Source: Candidatus Crickella merdequi
GTDB lineage: Bacteria; Bacillota; Clostridia; Peptostreptococcales; Anaerovoracaceae
NCBI GenBank assembly: GCA_018064645.1
Contig: JAGHUT010000071.1
Span: 1-35,529, forward strand
Length of the DNA: 35,529 nt
Reading direction: 5' to 3'
Under the pieces are notes generated by a model. The model worked only from the letters and a program-made list of their open reading frames with translations. It did no database searches and was not told where the DNA came from. The position numbers were made by a program, and so were the translations under genes. Shown here one piece after another: positions 1 through 10,289 of this stretch (position 1 is its first letter; each line of letters begins with the position of its first letter).

Positions 1-23
1 GTATATTTATTCGGAGGGATTGT

Positions 24-485
24 ATGCGCTACTCGAGACAGAATAAAATTCTAGAGATTATCAACACTAACGAGGTCGAGGCACAGGATCGCCTTCAGGA
101 GCTTCTCAGAGAAGCTGGTTATAATGTAACACAGGCAACTATCTCAAGAGACATCAAAGAGCTCCAGCTTGTTAAGGGTCTCTCCAAGAGCGGTAAGTAC
201 AAATATGTATCGAGCAACTACCAGGAGCGTCCTATATCTGACAGATTCATAAAGATTTTCCGCGAGACTACCCTGTCATGGGCTTCAGCAGAGAATCTCA
301 TTATTGTAAAGACTCTTTCAGGTTGCGGTAATGCTGCAGCGGAGGCAATTGACTGTCTTGAGCTTGAGCACATTGTTGGAACTATAAGCGGTGATAATAC
401 AATGCTTATTGTTGTAGATAAGAGCGAACATGTTAAGAATGTTACAGACAAGTTCGAGAAGATGATTAACAAGAAAGAGGACTAA
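24..485 (+). CDS. argR: Arginine repressor ArgR
   Basis: 153 aa with ArgR-type winged helix (ATISRDIKELQLVK) and C-terminal oligomerisation/arginine-binding region (GTISGDNTMLIV); upstream SD GGAGGG; followed by recN as is common in Firmicutes. Confidence 0.95.
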   Translation: MRYSRQNKILEIINTNEVEAQDRLQELLREAGYNVTQATISRDIKELQLVKGLSKSGKYKYVSSNYQERPISDRFIKIFRETTLSWASAENLIIVKTLSGCGNAAAEAIDCLELEHIVGTISGDNTMLIVVDKSEHVKNVTDKFEKMINKKED

Positions 486-496
486 GCACAAACATT

Positions 497-2113
497 ATGC
501 TGAATCGCATTATTATAGATAATTTCGCAACTATCGAGCACCTCTCCTTCGACCTGGGTGATTCACTTAACATCATCACAGGTGAGACAGGTGCAGGTAA
601 GTCTGTTCTTGTACAGGCCATCAGTACAGCCCTGGGTGACAGGGCTGATATTTCTATGGTCAGAACAGGACAGTCCAAGGCGGTTATTCAGATTGCCGGC
701 GATAAAGACGGTGAAGATGTTATCATTACAAGAGAGCTTCTCTCCTCCGGCAAAAGCATCTCCAAGCTTAATGGCGAGATGGTTACTCTCGCTCAGCTTA
801 GAGCTTTCTGTGCTGACTGGGTTGATATTCACGGTCAGTATGACAATCAGCAGATTCTCAATCCGGATAACCATATTCTTATTACAGACAGCTTCCATAA
901 CGAAGCAATTGCTGGTGAACTGGATACTCTCAAAGGTCTATATGACAACTACAGAGACGCAAAGAAGAATTATAATGACCTTCTTGCGGAGGAGCGCAAT
1001 GCAAAGCAGCAGAAAGATTTTCTTGAATACGAATTCAACTATCTGAGTTCACTTAACCTTCGCTCACATGAAGATGAAGAACTTGAGGACAGACTGGACC
1101 TCATGAAGAACAGCGAGAGAATTTATACTGCCGTTAATTCATCATATGAACTTCTCCATGAATCTGACCCGTCTGTTCTTGCAGCACTCAACAGATGTTC
1201 TGGCGAGATTGCTTCTGTCTCTGGATACAGCGATTCCTTAACCCAGCTTTCTTCACAGCTTCAGGATATTTATTATCAGCTTGAAGATGTTTCAGACAGG
1301 CTTAGAGATGTCTCATCTTCCCTCACTTTTGATGATGAAGAACTTGATGCAGTATCGGAGAGATTATCTGCAATTGAAGATGCTAAGCGTAAATACGGCA
1401 AGTCAATTGACGAGATTATTGAATACCAGAATGATATTGATGAGAAGCTTGGACTTATTCAGAACTTCGATTACGAGAAGCAGAAGCTGGCTGATGCTAT
1501 GAATAAGGCCTATTCAAAGCTTGAAGCCCAGGCCGCTCATGTAAGCGAGCTTAGACATATTATCGCCGAGAGACTCGAGTCACAGATGAAGACTGAGCTC
1601 ATGAACCTTGATTTTGCAAATTCTGATTTCAGGATTAAGATTGACAGAATGGATGAGATTGGACCGCTTGGCTACGATAGTCTTGAATTCCTGATTTCCA
1701 CTAACCCTGGCGAGCCTCTTATGCCTCTCGCAAAGATTGCATCAGGTGGAGAAATATCAAGAATCATGCTGGCATTCAAGCACATCATTGGAGACTGCGA
1801 CAATGTGGAGACAATGATTTTTGACGAGATTGACACTGGAATCAGCGGAAGAACAGCTCTGACAGTTGGACACAAACTCAAGGAGATCGCATCACATCAC
1901 CAGATTGTCTGCATCACTCACCTGCCGCAGATTGCAGCCTATGGTTCAGACAACTATCTCATTCGCAAAATGATAGCTGATGGCAAATCACATACAGAGA
2001 TTGAACATCTGGATGAAGATGGCAAAGAAAAGATGGTAGCAACACTGTTCAGTGGATCAGTAAATGAAAGTGCAATAGAAGCAGCAAGAGAACTGATAGA
2101 AAGAACTAAATAG
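497..2113 (+). CDS. recN: DNA repair protein RecN
   Basis: SMC-like ATPase: N-terminal GETGAGKSV Walker A, coiled-coil middle, C-terminal LASGGEISRIMLA signature and FDEIDTGISG Walker B. Confidence 0.96.
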   Translation: MLNRIIIDNFATIEHLSFDLGDSLNIITGETGAGKSVLVQAISTALGDRADISMVRTGQSKAVIQIAGDKDGEDVIITRELLSSGKSISKLNGEMVTLAQLRAFCADWVDIHGQYDNQQILNPDNHILITDSFHNEAIAGELDTLKGLYDNYRDAKKNYNDLLAEERNAKQQKDFLEYEFNYLSSLNLRSHEDEELEDRLDLMKNSERIYTAVNSSYELLHESDPSVLAALNRCSGEIASVSGYSDSLTQLSSQLQDIYYQLEDVSDRLRDVSSSLTFDDEELDAVSERLSAIEDAKRKYGKSIDEIIEYQNDIDEKLGLIQNFDYEKQKLADAMNKAYSKLEAQAAHVSELRHIIAERLESQMKTELMNLDFANSDFRIKIDRMDEIGPLGYDSLEFLISTNPGEPLMPLAKIASGGEISRIMLAFKHIIGDCDNVETMIFDEIDTGISGRTALTVGHKLKEIASHHQIVCITHLPQIAAYGSDNYLIRKMIADGKSHTEIEHLDEDGKEKMVATLFSGSVNESAIEAARELIERTK

Positions 2114-2122
2114 ATACACAAT

Positions 2123-2164
2123 AATTCCCCATAGCCAGGATACGCATCCCGGTTCTGGGGAATT
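2123..2164. terminator. Bidirectional terminator-like hairpin between convergent recN and holA
   Basis: AATTCCCCA (2123-2131) pairs perfectly with TGGGGAATT (2156-2164); inner GGAT-ACGC-ATCC stem; no long U tract. Confidence 0.6.
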
Positions 2165-2171
2165 TATAATA

Positions 2172-3194
2172 TTAAACACTCACTACAAACAGCTCAAAAG
2201 CAAGTTCCCATCCCATATTACCCGACTTGATGTCTTTATCAATGTTATAAAGACCAATCAGCAGTTCCTTGAGTCTTGCCTTGCTGAACTGTCTTGCAGC
2301 CTGATACGCCTTCTTCAGTCTGAATTCATTTACCTTAGTGGCTTTCGCAATCTGTGGAATCGACATTCCCTCGTTAGTCAGTTCAATAGCATCATACATT
2401 ATCTCAAACTGCTTGATGAGAAGACCGATAACCTTCATAACCTCGCCCTCATCCCTGGCAATCTCTGTAGCCAGACTCATGGACTTTCTCTTATTACCTG
2501 CCATCATCGAATCAATCAGATTGAATACAAACCTATCTGCCTCGCCTATCATCAATTCTTCAATAAGCGTATTAGTAATCTGGTCGCCGGCGCAAGCATT
2601 GTTGATTCTGTCCAGGTCGGACATTATATTCTTTAGATAGTATTCACTGTTCTTATTGTAATATCCGGAGAGGTCAATCATGTAATCCATTTCTCTCTGT
2701 CCAAGGATATTGCCTGCCTCGCGAACTCTTTTCTTGATAAAACCTTTCAGTTCTGCCCTGTCAAGCCTTGCAAATTCGTAACCTTTGCATGCCTTGATGA
2801 GTTTCTTTCCGAAAGCATTAATATCTCCTGATCGCTCTGCATCTACTGTAAAAATCAGTATAGAAGAATCGTTATCACTTCCTGCCAGTGTAAGGAGTTC
2901 ATCCTCATCCGCCTTTGTACCCACTTTCTTGAAAAAAGGTCTGTAATTTCTAACAACTACAACTCTCCTCTCCGAGAACATTGAATATGCTCTTGCAGCG
3001 GTTGTTATATCAGAAACAGTGCAATTCTCTCCATCAATAATCTGAAGGTCCAGACTCCGTGACATCTCATCAACATTATCATTAATAAGCAGGTCACAAG
3101 CCCAGTCCATCAGGTAGTCCTCTTCTCCATAGAAGAATAGCGTATTACCCAGATTGCCTGCTTTGTAGTCATTGTAGAAATCCTTATATGCCAT
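2172..3194 (-). CDS. holA: DNA polymerase III subunit delta
   Basis: 340 aa HolA-type protein (LFFYGEEDYLMDWA N-terminus, LLIGLYNIDKDIKSG C-terminus); adjacent to comEC as is typical. Confidence 0.92.
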   Translation of the reverse strand: MAYKDFYNDYKAGNLGNTLFFYGEEDYLMDWACDLLINDNVDEMSRSLDLQIIDGENCTVSDITTAARAYSMFSERRVVVVRNYRPFFKKVGTKADEDELLTLAGSDNDSSILIFTVDAERSGDINAFGKKLIKACKGYEFARLDRAELKGFIKKRVREAGNILGQREMDYMIDLSGYYNKNSEYYLKNIMSDLDRINNACAGDQITNTLIEELMIGEADRFVFNLIDSMMAGNKRKSMSLATEIARDEGEVMKVIGLLIKQFEIMYDAIELTNEGMSIPQIAKATKVNEFRLKKAYQAARQFSKARLKELLIGLYNIDKDIKSGNMGWELAFELFVVSV

Positions 3195-5511
3195 TATTAC
3201 TCCATTGCTGCTTCATCAAATCAATCCTGTAGTTGCCTTTACGATTAATATCGATTCCAACAGCTCCATTATAATCTGTTCTGTATATCTTTACGCCTCT
3301 ATTCACAAGACGCTCTATTGTCTGCTCATGTGGATGGCCGTACATATTGTTTAATCCGACAGATATGATCGCTATGTCGGGCGTTACTGCATCGAGGAAA
3401 GCCTCGCTTGAACTTGATCTGCTTCCATGGTGTGCAACTTTAAGGATATCGCAATCAAGCTCATCTGTACCACTGTAGTATTGTAACATATGGAGTTCAT
3501 CTTCCTCAAGAAGGTCACCAGTCACAAGAACTCTGACACCCCTGTAATAAACCATAAATACCATATTGAATTCATTAGCTTCATCACTTGCAATGATACC
3601 AGTCGAAGACCTTTCCACTGGCCATAGGGGCTTGATGTAGCAGTCTTCTCCAACCTGGATGATATCAGCAGTGGTGATAAACCTTGTATTTGAATGTTCG
3701 GATTCATAACTTCGTGAATACTGCTTCGAAAGTATTATTTCCCTGACAGGATATATTTCGGACAACTCCTCAATACCCTTATAGTGATCTGTGTGAAGAT
3801 GTGTCAGCACTGCAGCATCAATATCCGGTGTGCTGTTGGCGAGAAGATAAGGTTTAAGTATATCTTTGCCTATATTGCATTCTGCATTGCCGCCTCCATC
3901 TACAAGAATGTCATCACTGCCAGAACGAATATGTAATGAATCACCCTGACCTACAGAAAGAAAAACAAGTTCATCATCTCCAAACTGATTATAAGTTGCC
4001 ATACACATTATTAAGCCTGGAATAATAAGGCAAATCACTGCATCCTTTATCACATCGTAATTCTTGCGAATCAGCTGCACCCTCATCCATTCTGAACAGG
4101 CAGCAAAGATGAGACAGTAGAATATAATCAGCAATCCAGGACTACATACTGTCTGATCAAATGACCAGCTGCCCTTCATATTCAGAACCCGGTTAACTTC
4201 AAGGAGCAATTCCAGTAACCCGGCAATTATCTGATAGAGCAGCACTGGCATATTACCAATAATAATTATCAGTCCAATCCCTGCTATGCATAAAGGAACC
4301 AGTACCGAGGCAATTAAAGTGACAGGTATATTGATAAATACGGTCAATGGGCTTACTCTGTGGAACAGAAAAGCTGTAATCGGTGCAATCGCCAGCTGTA
4401 CAGCGATTATGACACTTAAATAATCTCCTACAAAGTAACTTAATGCAGGTGCAGCAAACGCTATTCCAAGCATTGCCAGAAATGACATCTGAAATCCCGT
4501 ATTAAAAAGCTGATATGGGTTACTGATAAGAAGTACCAGCGCAGCAAAGCTTACAGATGTCAGAAGGTCTGCTCTTCTTCTTAATCTCGTTGATGCAAGG
4601 CTTACCGCCATTACCATTACTGCTCTTACAGTAGATGGGCTCCACATAGTCATCTCACCGTAACATATAAGAACTGTCACAATAAATATATTCACTCCTG
4701 AAGTCCGTCTTCTCTTAAGCAGTAATGAAAGCAGGGAGAATAGAAAGCCAATATGAAGCCCACTTACAGCAAGTATGTGTCCAGTTCCATTCTCATTAAA
4801 CTGGTCTCTTGTTGCTTCATCAATTTCGTTCTTATCTCCAAAAACAACGCCTTTAACAAGAGCTCTCAGTTCCGGCTCTCCATCAAAGGACTCTTCAAAG
4901 CCTGATCTGGCTGACATTATACGCTTATGAATTCGGTGCAGCAGTTCATCATTATCATCTATTACAATATATCTGCTTGTAAGTCCGCACCTCACTCCTC
5001 TAGAGGCCTGATACAGCCTGTTATCAAAGCATCCAGGGTTGTCTCTTCCTTCAAACTTACGCAGCGTTCCACCTGCTGTGATATAATCTCCAATCGCTCC
5101 ATAAATGTCCAGTTCATCTTCAAGCTGGTGATTCTCATCAACATATGCTATACGAATATATCGGCCAACGCTTCTGTCTTCCGGAACAGCAAGTATCTCA
5201 TATCCATATTCTTTATATCTTATTGTCTTAATAACGCCGTGAAGGTCATAATCGGCTATCTCAGCCGCACCACTGCTCAAAGCAATAAAGTGTACAACCA
5301 TAGTAAAAAATCCTGTCACAATGGAAATTATAAGCACTCTGCGCTCTTTCGATGTTAGAGTTCTGTCTTCAGGCAATCTGCAGACACATGAACCTGCAGC
5401 AATCATCAGTGCAGCTGCCCATAATGGCTTGGCCATTTCACAAAAGATAAATGCACAGACAATTCCCACAGCAAATGCAGTTGTATAAACAAACAATCTT
5501 CTTCTAAGCAA
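3184..5511 (-). CDS. comEC: DNA internalization protein ComEC/Rec2
   Basis: 775 aa with N-terminal membrane domain, competence motif (GHILAVSGLHIGFLF) and C-terminal metallo-beta-lactamase domain (THLHTDHYKG, VAHHGSRSS); TTG start preceded by GGAGG. Confidence 0.95.
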   Translation of the reverse strand: MLRRRLFVYTTAFAVGIVCAFIFCEMAKPLWAAALMIAAGSCVCRLPEDRTLTSKERRVLIISIVTGFFTMVVHFIALSSGAAEIADYDLHGVIKTIRYKEYGYEILAVPEDRSVGRYIRIAYVDENHQLEDELDIYGAIGDYITAGGTLRKFEGRDNPGCFDNRLYQASRGVRCGLTSRYIVIDDNDELLHRIHKRIMSARSGFEESFDGEPELRALVKGVVFGDKNEIDEATRDQFNENGTGHILAVSGLHIGFLFSLLSLLLKRRRTSGVNIFIVTVLICYGEMTMWSPSTVRAVMVMAVSLASTRLRRRADLLTSVSFAALVLLISNPYQLFNTGFQMSFLAMLGIAFAAPALSYFVGDYLSVIIAVQLAIAPITAFLFHRVSPLTVFINIPVTLIASVLVPLCIAGIGLIIIIGNMPVLLYQIIAGLLELLLEVNRVLNMKGSWSFDQTVCSPGLLIIFYCLIFAACSEWMRVQLIRKNYDVIKDAVICLIIPGLIMCMATYNQFGDDELVFLSVGQGDSLHIRSGSDDILVDGGGNAECNIGKDILKPYLLANSTPDIDAAVLTHLHTDHYKGIEELSEIYPVREIILSKQYSRSYESEHSNTRFITTADIIQVGEDCYIKPLWPVERSSTGIIASDEANEFNMVFMVYYRGVRVLVTGDLLEEDELHMLQYYSGTDELDCDILKVAHHGSRSSSSEAFLDAVTPDIAIISVGLNNMYGHPHEQTIERLVNRGVKIYRTDYNGAVGIDINRKGNYRIDLMKQQWSNNGI

Positions 5512-5592
5512 GTTCCCTCCAAATCAGTTAGTAAGTGGATTGTAACTCACATAAGATTCCCCTTCAGTACACACTTGAATAATGCGCACAAA

Positions 5593-5619
5593 AAAAGAAT
5601 CGCCTTGGGCGATTCTTTT
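5593..5619 (-). terminator. Rho-independent terminator downstream of the B3/4-domain gene
   Basis: AAAAGAATCGCC-TTG-GGCGATTCTTTT perfect inverted repeat with an A tract on + (U tract on the minus transcript). Confidence 0.85.
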
Positions 5620-5633
5620 ATCATTCTAAATTG

Positions 5634-6290
5634 TTAGAGAACAATATATTCTACTTCTGCATCTGGTGCGAGAATCTTAATATACTCTGTCATAAGATCT
5701 GCTGCTGCTTTGAGCTCGGCAGGATCCTGGTCAGGAGTTCCAAAGAGCGGATAGAATACATTTCGGCTGTCCTCTGTTCCGCATGTTCTGTCGTCTGCAC
5801 CTGCAATCATGCTAAGGATAATTCCACCATCATCCTTTCCTGACATTTCGTTTGGATAATTATGAACAGTCTCACCTCTTATTCCAGTGAAGTCTTCCTT
5901 AGACTCAGGACTGTAAATAAGCAGGTCGCCCTGAACCTTATCAATATCATGACAGCCGGAAAGAACAAATGTCTTAACCTCAACAATAAATGGAACTTCA
6001 ACAATCGGATTAAACCTTGGGAACGGTCTGCCCTTAATTGCGAATGATTCATACTGAAGCATTACAGGATAAGACTTCTTGAACTTCTTGAAGTACCTGT
6101 AGTAATTATTCTCACCAAACTCAGCTTTTCTGTCGTAAGAAGCCTCATCTCTTCTAAGTGAGTCAATTACCTCATCAGCCTTGGCGTAGAATGCGTCAGT
6201 ATTCCACTGACTCTTATCAGGATATTTAACGATAAGAAAACCAATAGACTGATTGCGTTCTGCAATTACTGCATCCTTTGTAATATTCAT
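5634..6290 (-). CDS. Freestanding B3/4 (tRNA-editing-like) domain protein
   Basis: 218 aa; motif order YYRYFKKFKKSYPVMLQYESFAIKGRPFPRFNPIVEV ... DIDKVQGDLLIYSPE ... GETVHNYPNEMSGKDDG ... DDRTCGTEDSRNVFY resembles the PheT B3/4 editing domain family. Confidence 0.65.
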   Translation of the reverse strand: MNITKDAVIAERNQSIGFLIVKYPDKSQWNTDAFYAKADEVIDSLRRDEASYDRKAEFGENNYYRYFKKFKKSYPVMLQYESFAIKGRPFPRFNPIVEVPFIVEVKTFVLSGCHDIDKVQGDLLIYSPESKEDFTGIRGETVHNYPNEMSGKDDGGIILSMIAGADDRTCGTEDSRNVFYPLFGTPDQDPAELKAAADLMTEYIKILAPDAEVEYIVL

Positions 6291-6335
6291 TATAATCTCC
6301 TTGTCCGCCGTCCCCCCAGCGGCTTTTAATATAAT

Positions 6336-6980
6336 TTAACCCTTTATAAGAGTTATTGCCTCTTTACGGTCTGCCGCCTTAAAAACAGCAGTTCCCGCCA
6401 CAATTATATCACAGCCGGCAGCTCTTAATGCCTCAGCATTACCTGCGCCTGCGCCTCCGTCAACCTCAATCAGGAAGTCATACCCCTTTGTCTTTCTGAT
6501 CTCATCCAGCTGGCAAATCTTATCAAGAGCAACAGGGATAAACTTCTGTCCCCCAAAGCCCGGATTTACTGACATTACCAGTACCATATCAACATCACAG
6601 AGGATGTTCTCAAGTACCGAAACGGGTGTAGCAGGATTAATTGCCACGCCGGCCTTCACTCCAAGTGAATGAATATGCTGAACCGTTCTGTTAAGATGTC
6701 TGCATGCTTCCTGATGAACAGTAATGAAAGCAGTATTATCTGTTACAAAATCCTCAAGAAGATTGTCCGGATTCTCAATCATCAGATGTACATCGTATGG
6801 TGCTGCTGCAATACCGTTAAGGCTCTTCATTACAGCAGATCCAAAGCTTATATTAGGAACAAAAGCTCCGTCCATTACATCAATATGAAGATAATCTATT
6901 CCAATATCGCATACATCCTTTACATCTTCGCCAAGTCTGGCAAAGTCACATGAAAGAATTGATGGTGCTATTTGTGCCAT
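6336..6980 (-). CDS. rpe: Ribulose-phosphate 3-epimerase
   Basis: IAPSILSCDFARLGEDV, HIDVMDGAFVPNISFG, VNPGFGGQKFIP, EVDGGAGAGNAE motifs. Confidence 0.96.
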   Translation of the reverse strand: MAQIAPSILSCDFARLGEDVKDVCDIGIDYLHIDVMDGAFVPNISFGSAVMKSLNGIAAAPYDVHLMIENPDNLLEDFVTDNTAFITVHQEACRHLNRTVQHIHSLGVKAGVAINPATPVSVLENILCDVDMVLVMSVNPGFGGQKFIPVALDKICQLDEIRKTKGYDFLIEVDGGAGAGNAEALRAAGCDIIVAGTAVFKAADRKEAITLIKG

Positions 6981-7831
6981 GATTTCACCTCGTCTACCAT
7001 TGCAAGATATGAATTATATCTGGTCTCAGGAATTAATCCGGCTGCCAGATCTTCTTTAACTGCACATTCTGGCTCGTTGATATGCATACAGTCTGAATAT
7101 CTGCACTCTCCTCTTCTTCTTCTGAATTCAGGGAAAAGTGTCTGTACCTCATGTTCATCCATCTCTGTCATGTCAAGTGATGTGAATCCTGGGGTATCAT
7201 AGATATTCGTTCCGTCTTCAAATGCAAAAATCTCAACATGCCTTGTAGTATGACGTCCTCTCTTAGTCTTGTCACTAATTGAGCCAGTCTCTGCCGTATC
7301 CTCTCCAAGAAGCTGATTAAGAAGAGTCGATTTGCCTACTCCTGACGGTCCTGCCAGGGCTACATTCTTGCCCCGGATTATCGCTTTAAGATCATCAAAC
7401 CCTTCTCCTGTAAGACCGTTAATAGATGCAACTGGATATACATTGCTGTAAGTCCTTGTGTATGACTCAAGGACCTCAGATGATATGAGGTCCTTCTTTG
7501 TAATGCATATGGCAACATCTATATCTCGGAGTTCTGCTGCTGCAATGAGCTTATCAATTACCGGAAGATTCGGTTCAGGATCAGCTGCTGCGAAAGTCAC
7601 AACAAGCAGCTCCAGATTAGATACAGGTGGCCTGGAGAGAAAATTATTCCTCTCCAGCACCTTTGTAATCACACATTCATCATTGTCGTTCAGCTGATAC
7701 TCAACTATGTCTCCAACATAAATGATGTTCTTGTTTCTCTTAAGGTTGCCTCTTGCTTTGCCCATGTAGACCTTGTCTTCATCTGCAACAAAGTAGAAAC
7801 CGCCTATTCCTTTAATTACTCTGCCCTGCAT
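6968..7831 (-). CDS. rsgA: Ribosome small subunit-dependent GTPase RsgA
   Basis: Circularly permuted GTPase: TKKD (G4) before GPSGVGKSTLLN (G1), DTPGF (G3), C-terminal zinc motif CRYSDCMHINEPEC. Confidence 0.96.
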   Translation of the reverse strand: MQGRVIKGIGGFYFVADEDKVYMGKARGNLKRNKNIIYVGDIVEYQLNDNDECVITKVLERNNFLSRPPVSNLELLVVTFAAADPEPNLPVIDKLIAAAELRDIDVAICITKKDLISSEVLESYTRTYSNVYPVASINGLTGEGFDDLKAIIRGKNVALAGPSGVGKSTLLNQLLGEDTAETGSISDKTKRGRHTTRHVEIFAFEDGTNIYDTPGFTSLDMTEMDEHEVQTLFPEFRRRRGECRYSDCMHINEPECAVKEDLAAGLIPETRYNSYLAMVDEVKSWHK

Positions 7832-7848
7832 AAGCTTTTAATCACCAT

Positions 7849-9534
7849 CTATGCATTAGGCTGAGGGCTTCCTTTGCTGACCTCAATGTCAATGGTTGTA
7901 CCCTTGTCAAGCTGTGTATTAGCCGCATACTGCTGCCACATTACATAGCCGTTTCCGTAAGCATCACTTTCTTCATAAGTGATATTACCAACTCTGAATC
8001 CTGCTGAAGCGATAGCAGTCTTAGCATCTGCAAGAGACTTTCCTGTTACTGAAGGAACAGTTCCCTTCTCCTTGCCTTTTCCATCACTGATTGTGATGTT
8101 GATCTTGCTTCCCTTATCAAGGCTTGAACCAGCTGCAGGCTCCTGTGCTGTAATTGTTCCTGCAGGCTCAGTAGATGTGGTCTCCTTGACTACTCCAAGC
8201 TTGTATCCGTAATCCTTGAGATAGTCTTCAATGTTATCTGTGTTGTAGTTCTTACCTACAAGGTTAGGTACTGTACCTTCCTTTGAACCCTTTGAGAGGT
8301 TAACTGTGATTGTACTTCCCTTACCGGCTTCTGTACCGCCCTGTGGATCCTGCTGAGCAACTCTGTCCTCAGAAATCTCTGATGAGAATACAGCTTTACC
8401 CTTCTTAATCTTGAATCCGGCATCCTCACAAGCCTTCTCAGCCTGCTCATAAGTCATATCTGTGAGATCAGGAACTTCTGCCTGCTTTGAGAATACACCT
8501 GACTTAACTACGCCAAAAACAATCAGAGGAATGAGACATGCCGCGATAACGCAGGCAATGATAATCTTCTTCTTCTTGGCCTCGTCATTACCCTTCTTGC
8601 CTTTGCCCTTGCTGTTCTTTTTCTTCTTGCGGTCTTCGAACTCTTCGTAGTCTTCCTCTCTCTTATCCCCAATAGCCTTTGATGCGCTGTTGAAAATTGA
8701 ATTACCAACTACCTTAGTTACGAATTCAATATTATCCAGATCCTCAATGAGCTCTTCTGCACTCTTGTAGCGGTTTGTCTGGAACTTATTAGTTGCCTTG
8801 AGAACAGCTCTCTCAAGTGCTGGCGGAATTCCTCCAACAAGCTCACTTGGAGGTGCTACCTCTTCATTAATATGCTTCAGTGCAACTGTCACAGGATTAT
8901 CTCCATCAAATGGAACCTTTCCTGTAAGCATCTCATACATTACGATACCAAGTGAATAGATATCAGATCTTTCATCTACATAATTGCCTCTTGCCTGCTC
9001 AGGTGAGAAATAATGAACAGAACCGATAATCTTACTTCCTGTTGAAAGTGTTGCATCATTAACAGCCTTTGCGATTCCGAAATCTGCCAGCTTAACAACA
9101 CCGTCCTCAGTCATCATGATATTGTGAGGCTTAACATCTCTATGAATAATCTTGTTCTTGTGGGCAATTCTCAGAGCTGAAGCAACCTGCTTAGTAATAT
9201 CAATTACTCTCTTGTAATCCATAGGAGCCTCATCTGCAATAACCTCATTAAGAGTTCTTCCTTCAACAAGCTCCATTACAATGTAGTTGATATTACCCTC
9301 TCTGCCTACATCATATACGCCTACAATATTTGGATGTGAAAGTCCGGCTGCAGCCTGTGACTCTCTTTTGAAATTCTCTACGAATGTTGCATCCTTTGTG
9401 AATTCAGGACGAAGAATCTTAACAGCAATGTATCTGTTAAGCAGCTTATCCTTAGCCTTATATACTACGGCCATTCCGCCGTCACCGATCTTCTCGAGGA
9501 GCTCGTATCTTCCTGATAATAGTCTGCTACCCAT
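7849..9534 (-). CDS. prkC: PASTA-domain Ser/Thr protein kinase (PrkC/Stk1)
   Basis: HRDVKPHNIMM and DFGIAKA kinase motifs, TM segment, three PASTA repeats. Start moved from 9561 to ATG 9534 (MGSRLLSGRYELLEK), which has SD GGAGG. Confidence 0.95.
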   Translation of the reverse strand: MGSRLLSGRYELLEKIGDGGMAVVYKAKDKLLNRYIAVKILRPEFTKDATFVENFKRESQAAAGLSHPNIVGVYDVGREGNINYIVMELVEGRTLNEVIADEAPMDYKRVIDITKQVASALRIAHKNKIIHRDVKPHNIMMTEDGVVKLADFGIAKAVNDATLSTGSKIIGSVHYFSPEQARGNYVDERSDIYSLGIVMYEMLTGKVPFDGDNPVTVALKHINEEVAPPSELVGGIPPALERAVLKATNKFQTNRYKSAEELIEDLDNIEFVTKVVGNSIFNSASKAIGDKREEDYEEFEDRKKKKNSKGKGKKGNDEAKKKKIIIACVIAACLIPLIVFGVVKSGVFSKQAEVPDLTDMTYEQAEKACEDAGFKIKKGKAVFSSEISEDRVAQQDPQGGTEAGKGSTITVNLSKGSKEGTVPNLVGKNYNTDNIEDYLKDYGYKLGVVKETTSTEPAGTITAQEPAAGSSLDKGSKINITISDGKGKEKGTVPSVTGKSLADAKTAIASAGFRVGNITYEESDAYGNGYVMWQQYAANTQLDKGTTIDIEVSKGSPQPNA

Positions 9535-9536
9535 GT

Positions 9537-10271
9537 CTAATCCTCCGATACTTCTATGCAAATTACTGAAATGTTGTCATTGCCGCCATTGTCATTTGCC
9601 ATTTTTACAAGGTCTTCGGCACAGTCTGCCATATCATCATCCCTTATAAGTCTCTCAAGCATTGCGGTCTCGTTAACTTCATCATACAGTCCGTCACTGC
9701 AGATCAGTATTCTGTCTCCAGGCTGTATGAATATGTTGAAGCAATCAGGAATGCTGCATGCATTTGCACCAATTGCTCTTGTAATCACATTCTTCTTATT
9801 GTGATGCTCTGCTTCTTCTCTTGTAATAGCCCCCATCTTTACAAGGTCATTTACATATGTGTGATCCTCTGTAATCTGGTGTATCTGAGAATTATGCACT
9901 GCATATACTCTACTGTCACCGACATTTGATATATAAGCAATTCTATCGCGTATATATACGAAAACCAGTGTAGTCGCCATTCCGGCAAATGCTGGTTCTG
10001 CTGTTGATATTCTTATAATCATCTGATTAACAAAATCTACAGCAGCTTCGAAATACCTGAATATTTCGTCTCTTCCCTCCAGGCGCTCAAGAGGATTGTG
10101 TTCAATGAATCTCTCCAGTGCATCCAGAGCAGTCTTACTGGCCACTTCGCCGGACTTGTTACCTCCGACTCCATCGGCGAGCATGAAGAAATTCTTACCC
10201 GGAAGAACTCGGAGTGCATCCTCATTCTTGGGTCTTCTCCTGCCCTTGTCAGTCATGTACCCTATCTTCAT
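9537..10271 (-). CDS. stp: PP2C-family protein phosphatase (Stp)
   Basis: ADGVGGNKSGEVAS, ISNVGDSRVY, ICSDGLYDEV, GGNDNISVI motifs; precedes prkC. Confidence 0.95.
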   Translation of the reverse strand: MKIGYMTDKGRRRPKNEDALRVLPGKNFFMLADGVGGNKSGEVASKTALDALERFIEHNPLERLEGRDEIFRYFEAAVDFVNQMIIRISTAEPAFAGMATTLVFVYIRDRIAYISNVGDSRVYAVHNSQIHQITEDHTYVNDLVKMGAITREEAEHHNKKNVITRAIGANACSIPDCFNIFIQPGDRILICSDGLYDEVNETAMLERLIRDDDMADCAEDLVKMANDNGGNDNISVICIEVSED

Positions 10272-10289
10272 ATATTATCTCCAAGTTAA

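Noticed and set aside
2338-2640. Plus-strand ORFs antisense to holA, comEC, rsmB, priA and others (for example 4927-5358, 10386-10769, 14082-14375)
   Set aside because: They overlap strongly supported genes, have no recognisable domains and mostly lack good SD sites; shadow ORFs.
6291-6335. GC-rich GCCGCTGGGGGGACGGCGG between rpe and the B3/4 gene
   Set aside because: Only a short imperfect stem with no U tract on the minus transcript; not strong enough to call a terminator.
8560-8660. Lysine-rich low-complexity tract in PrkC (DRKKKKNSKGKGKKGNDEAKKKK)
   Set aside because: Ordinary juxtamembrane linker for PASTA kinases, not a frameshift or repeat element.
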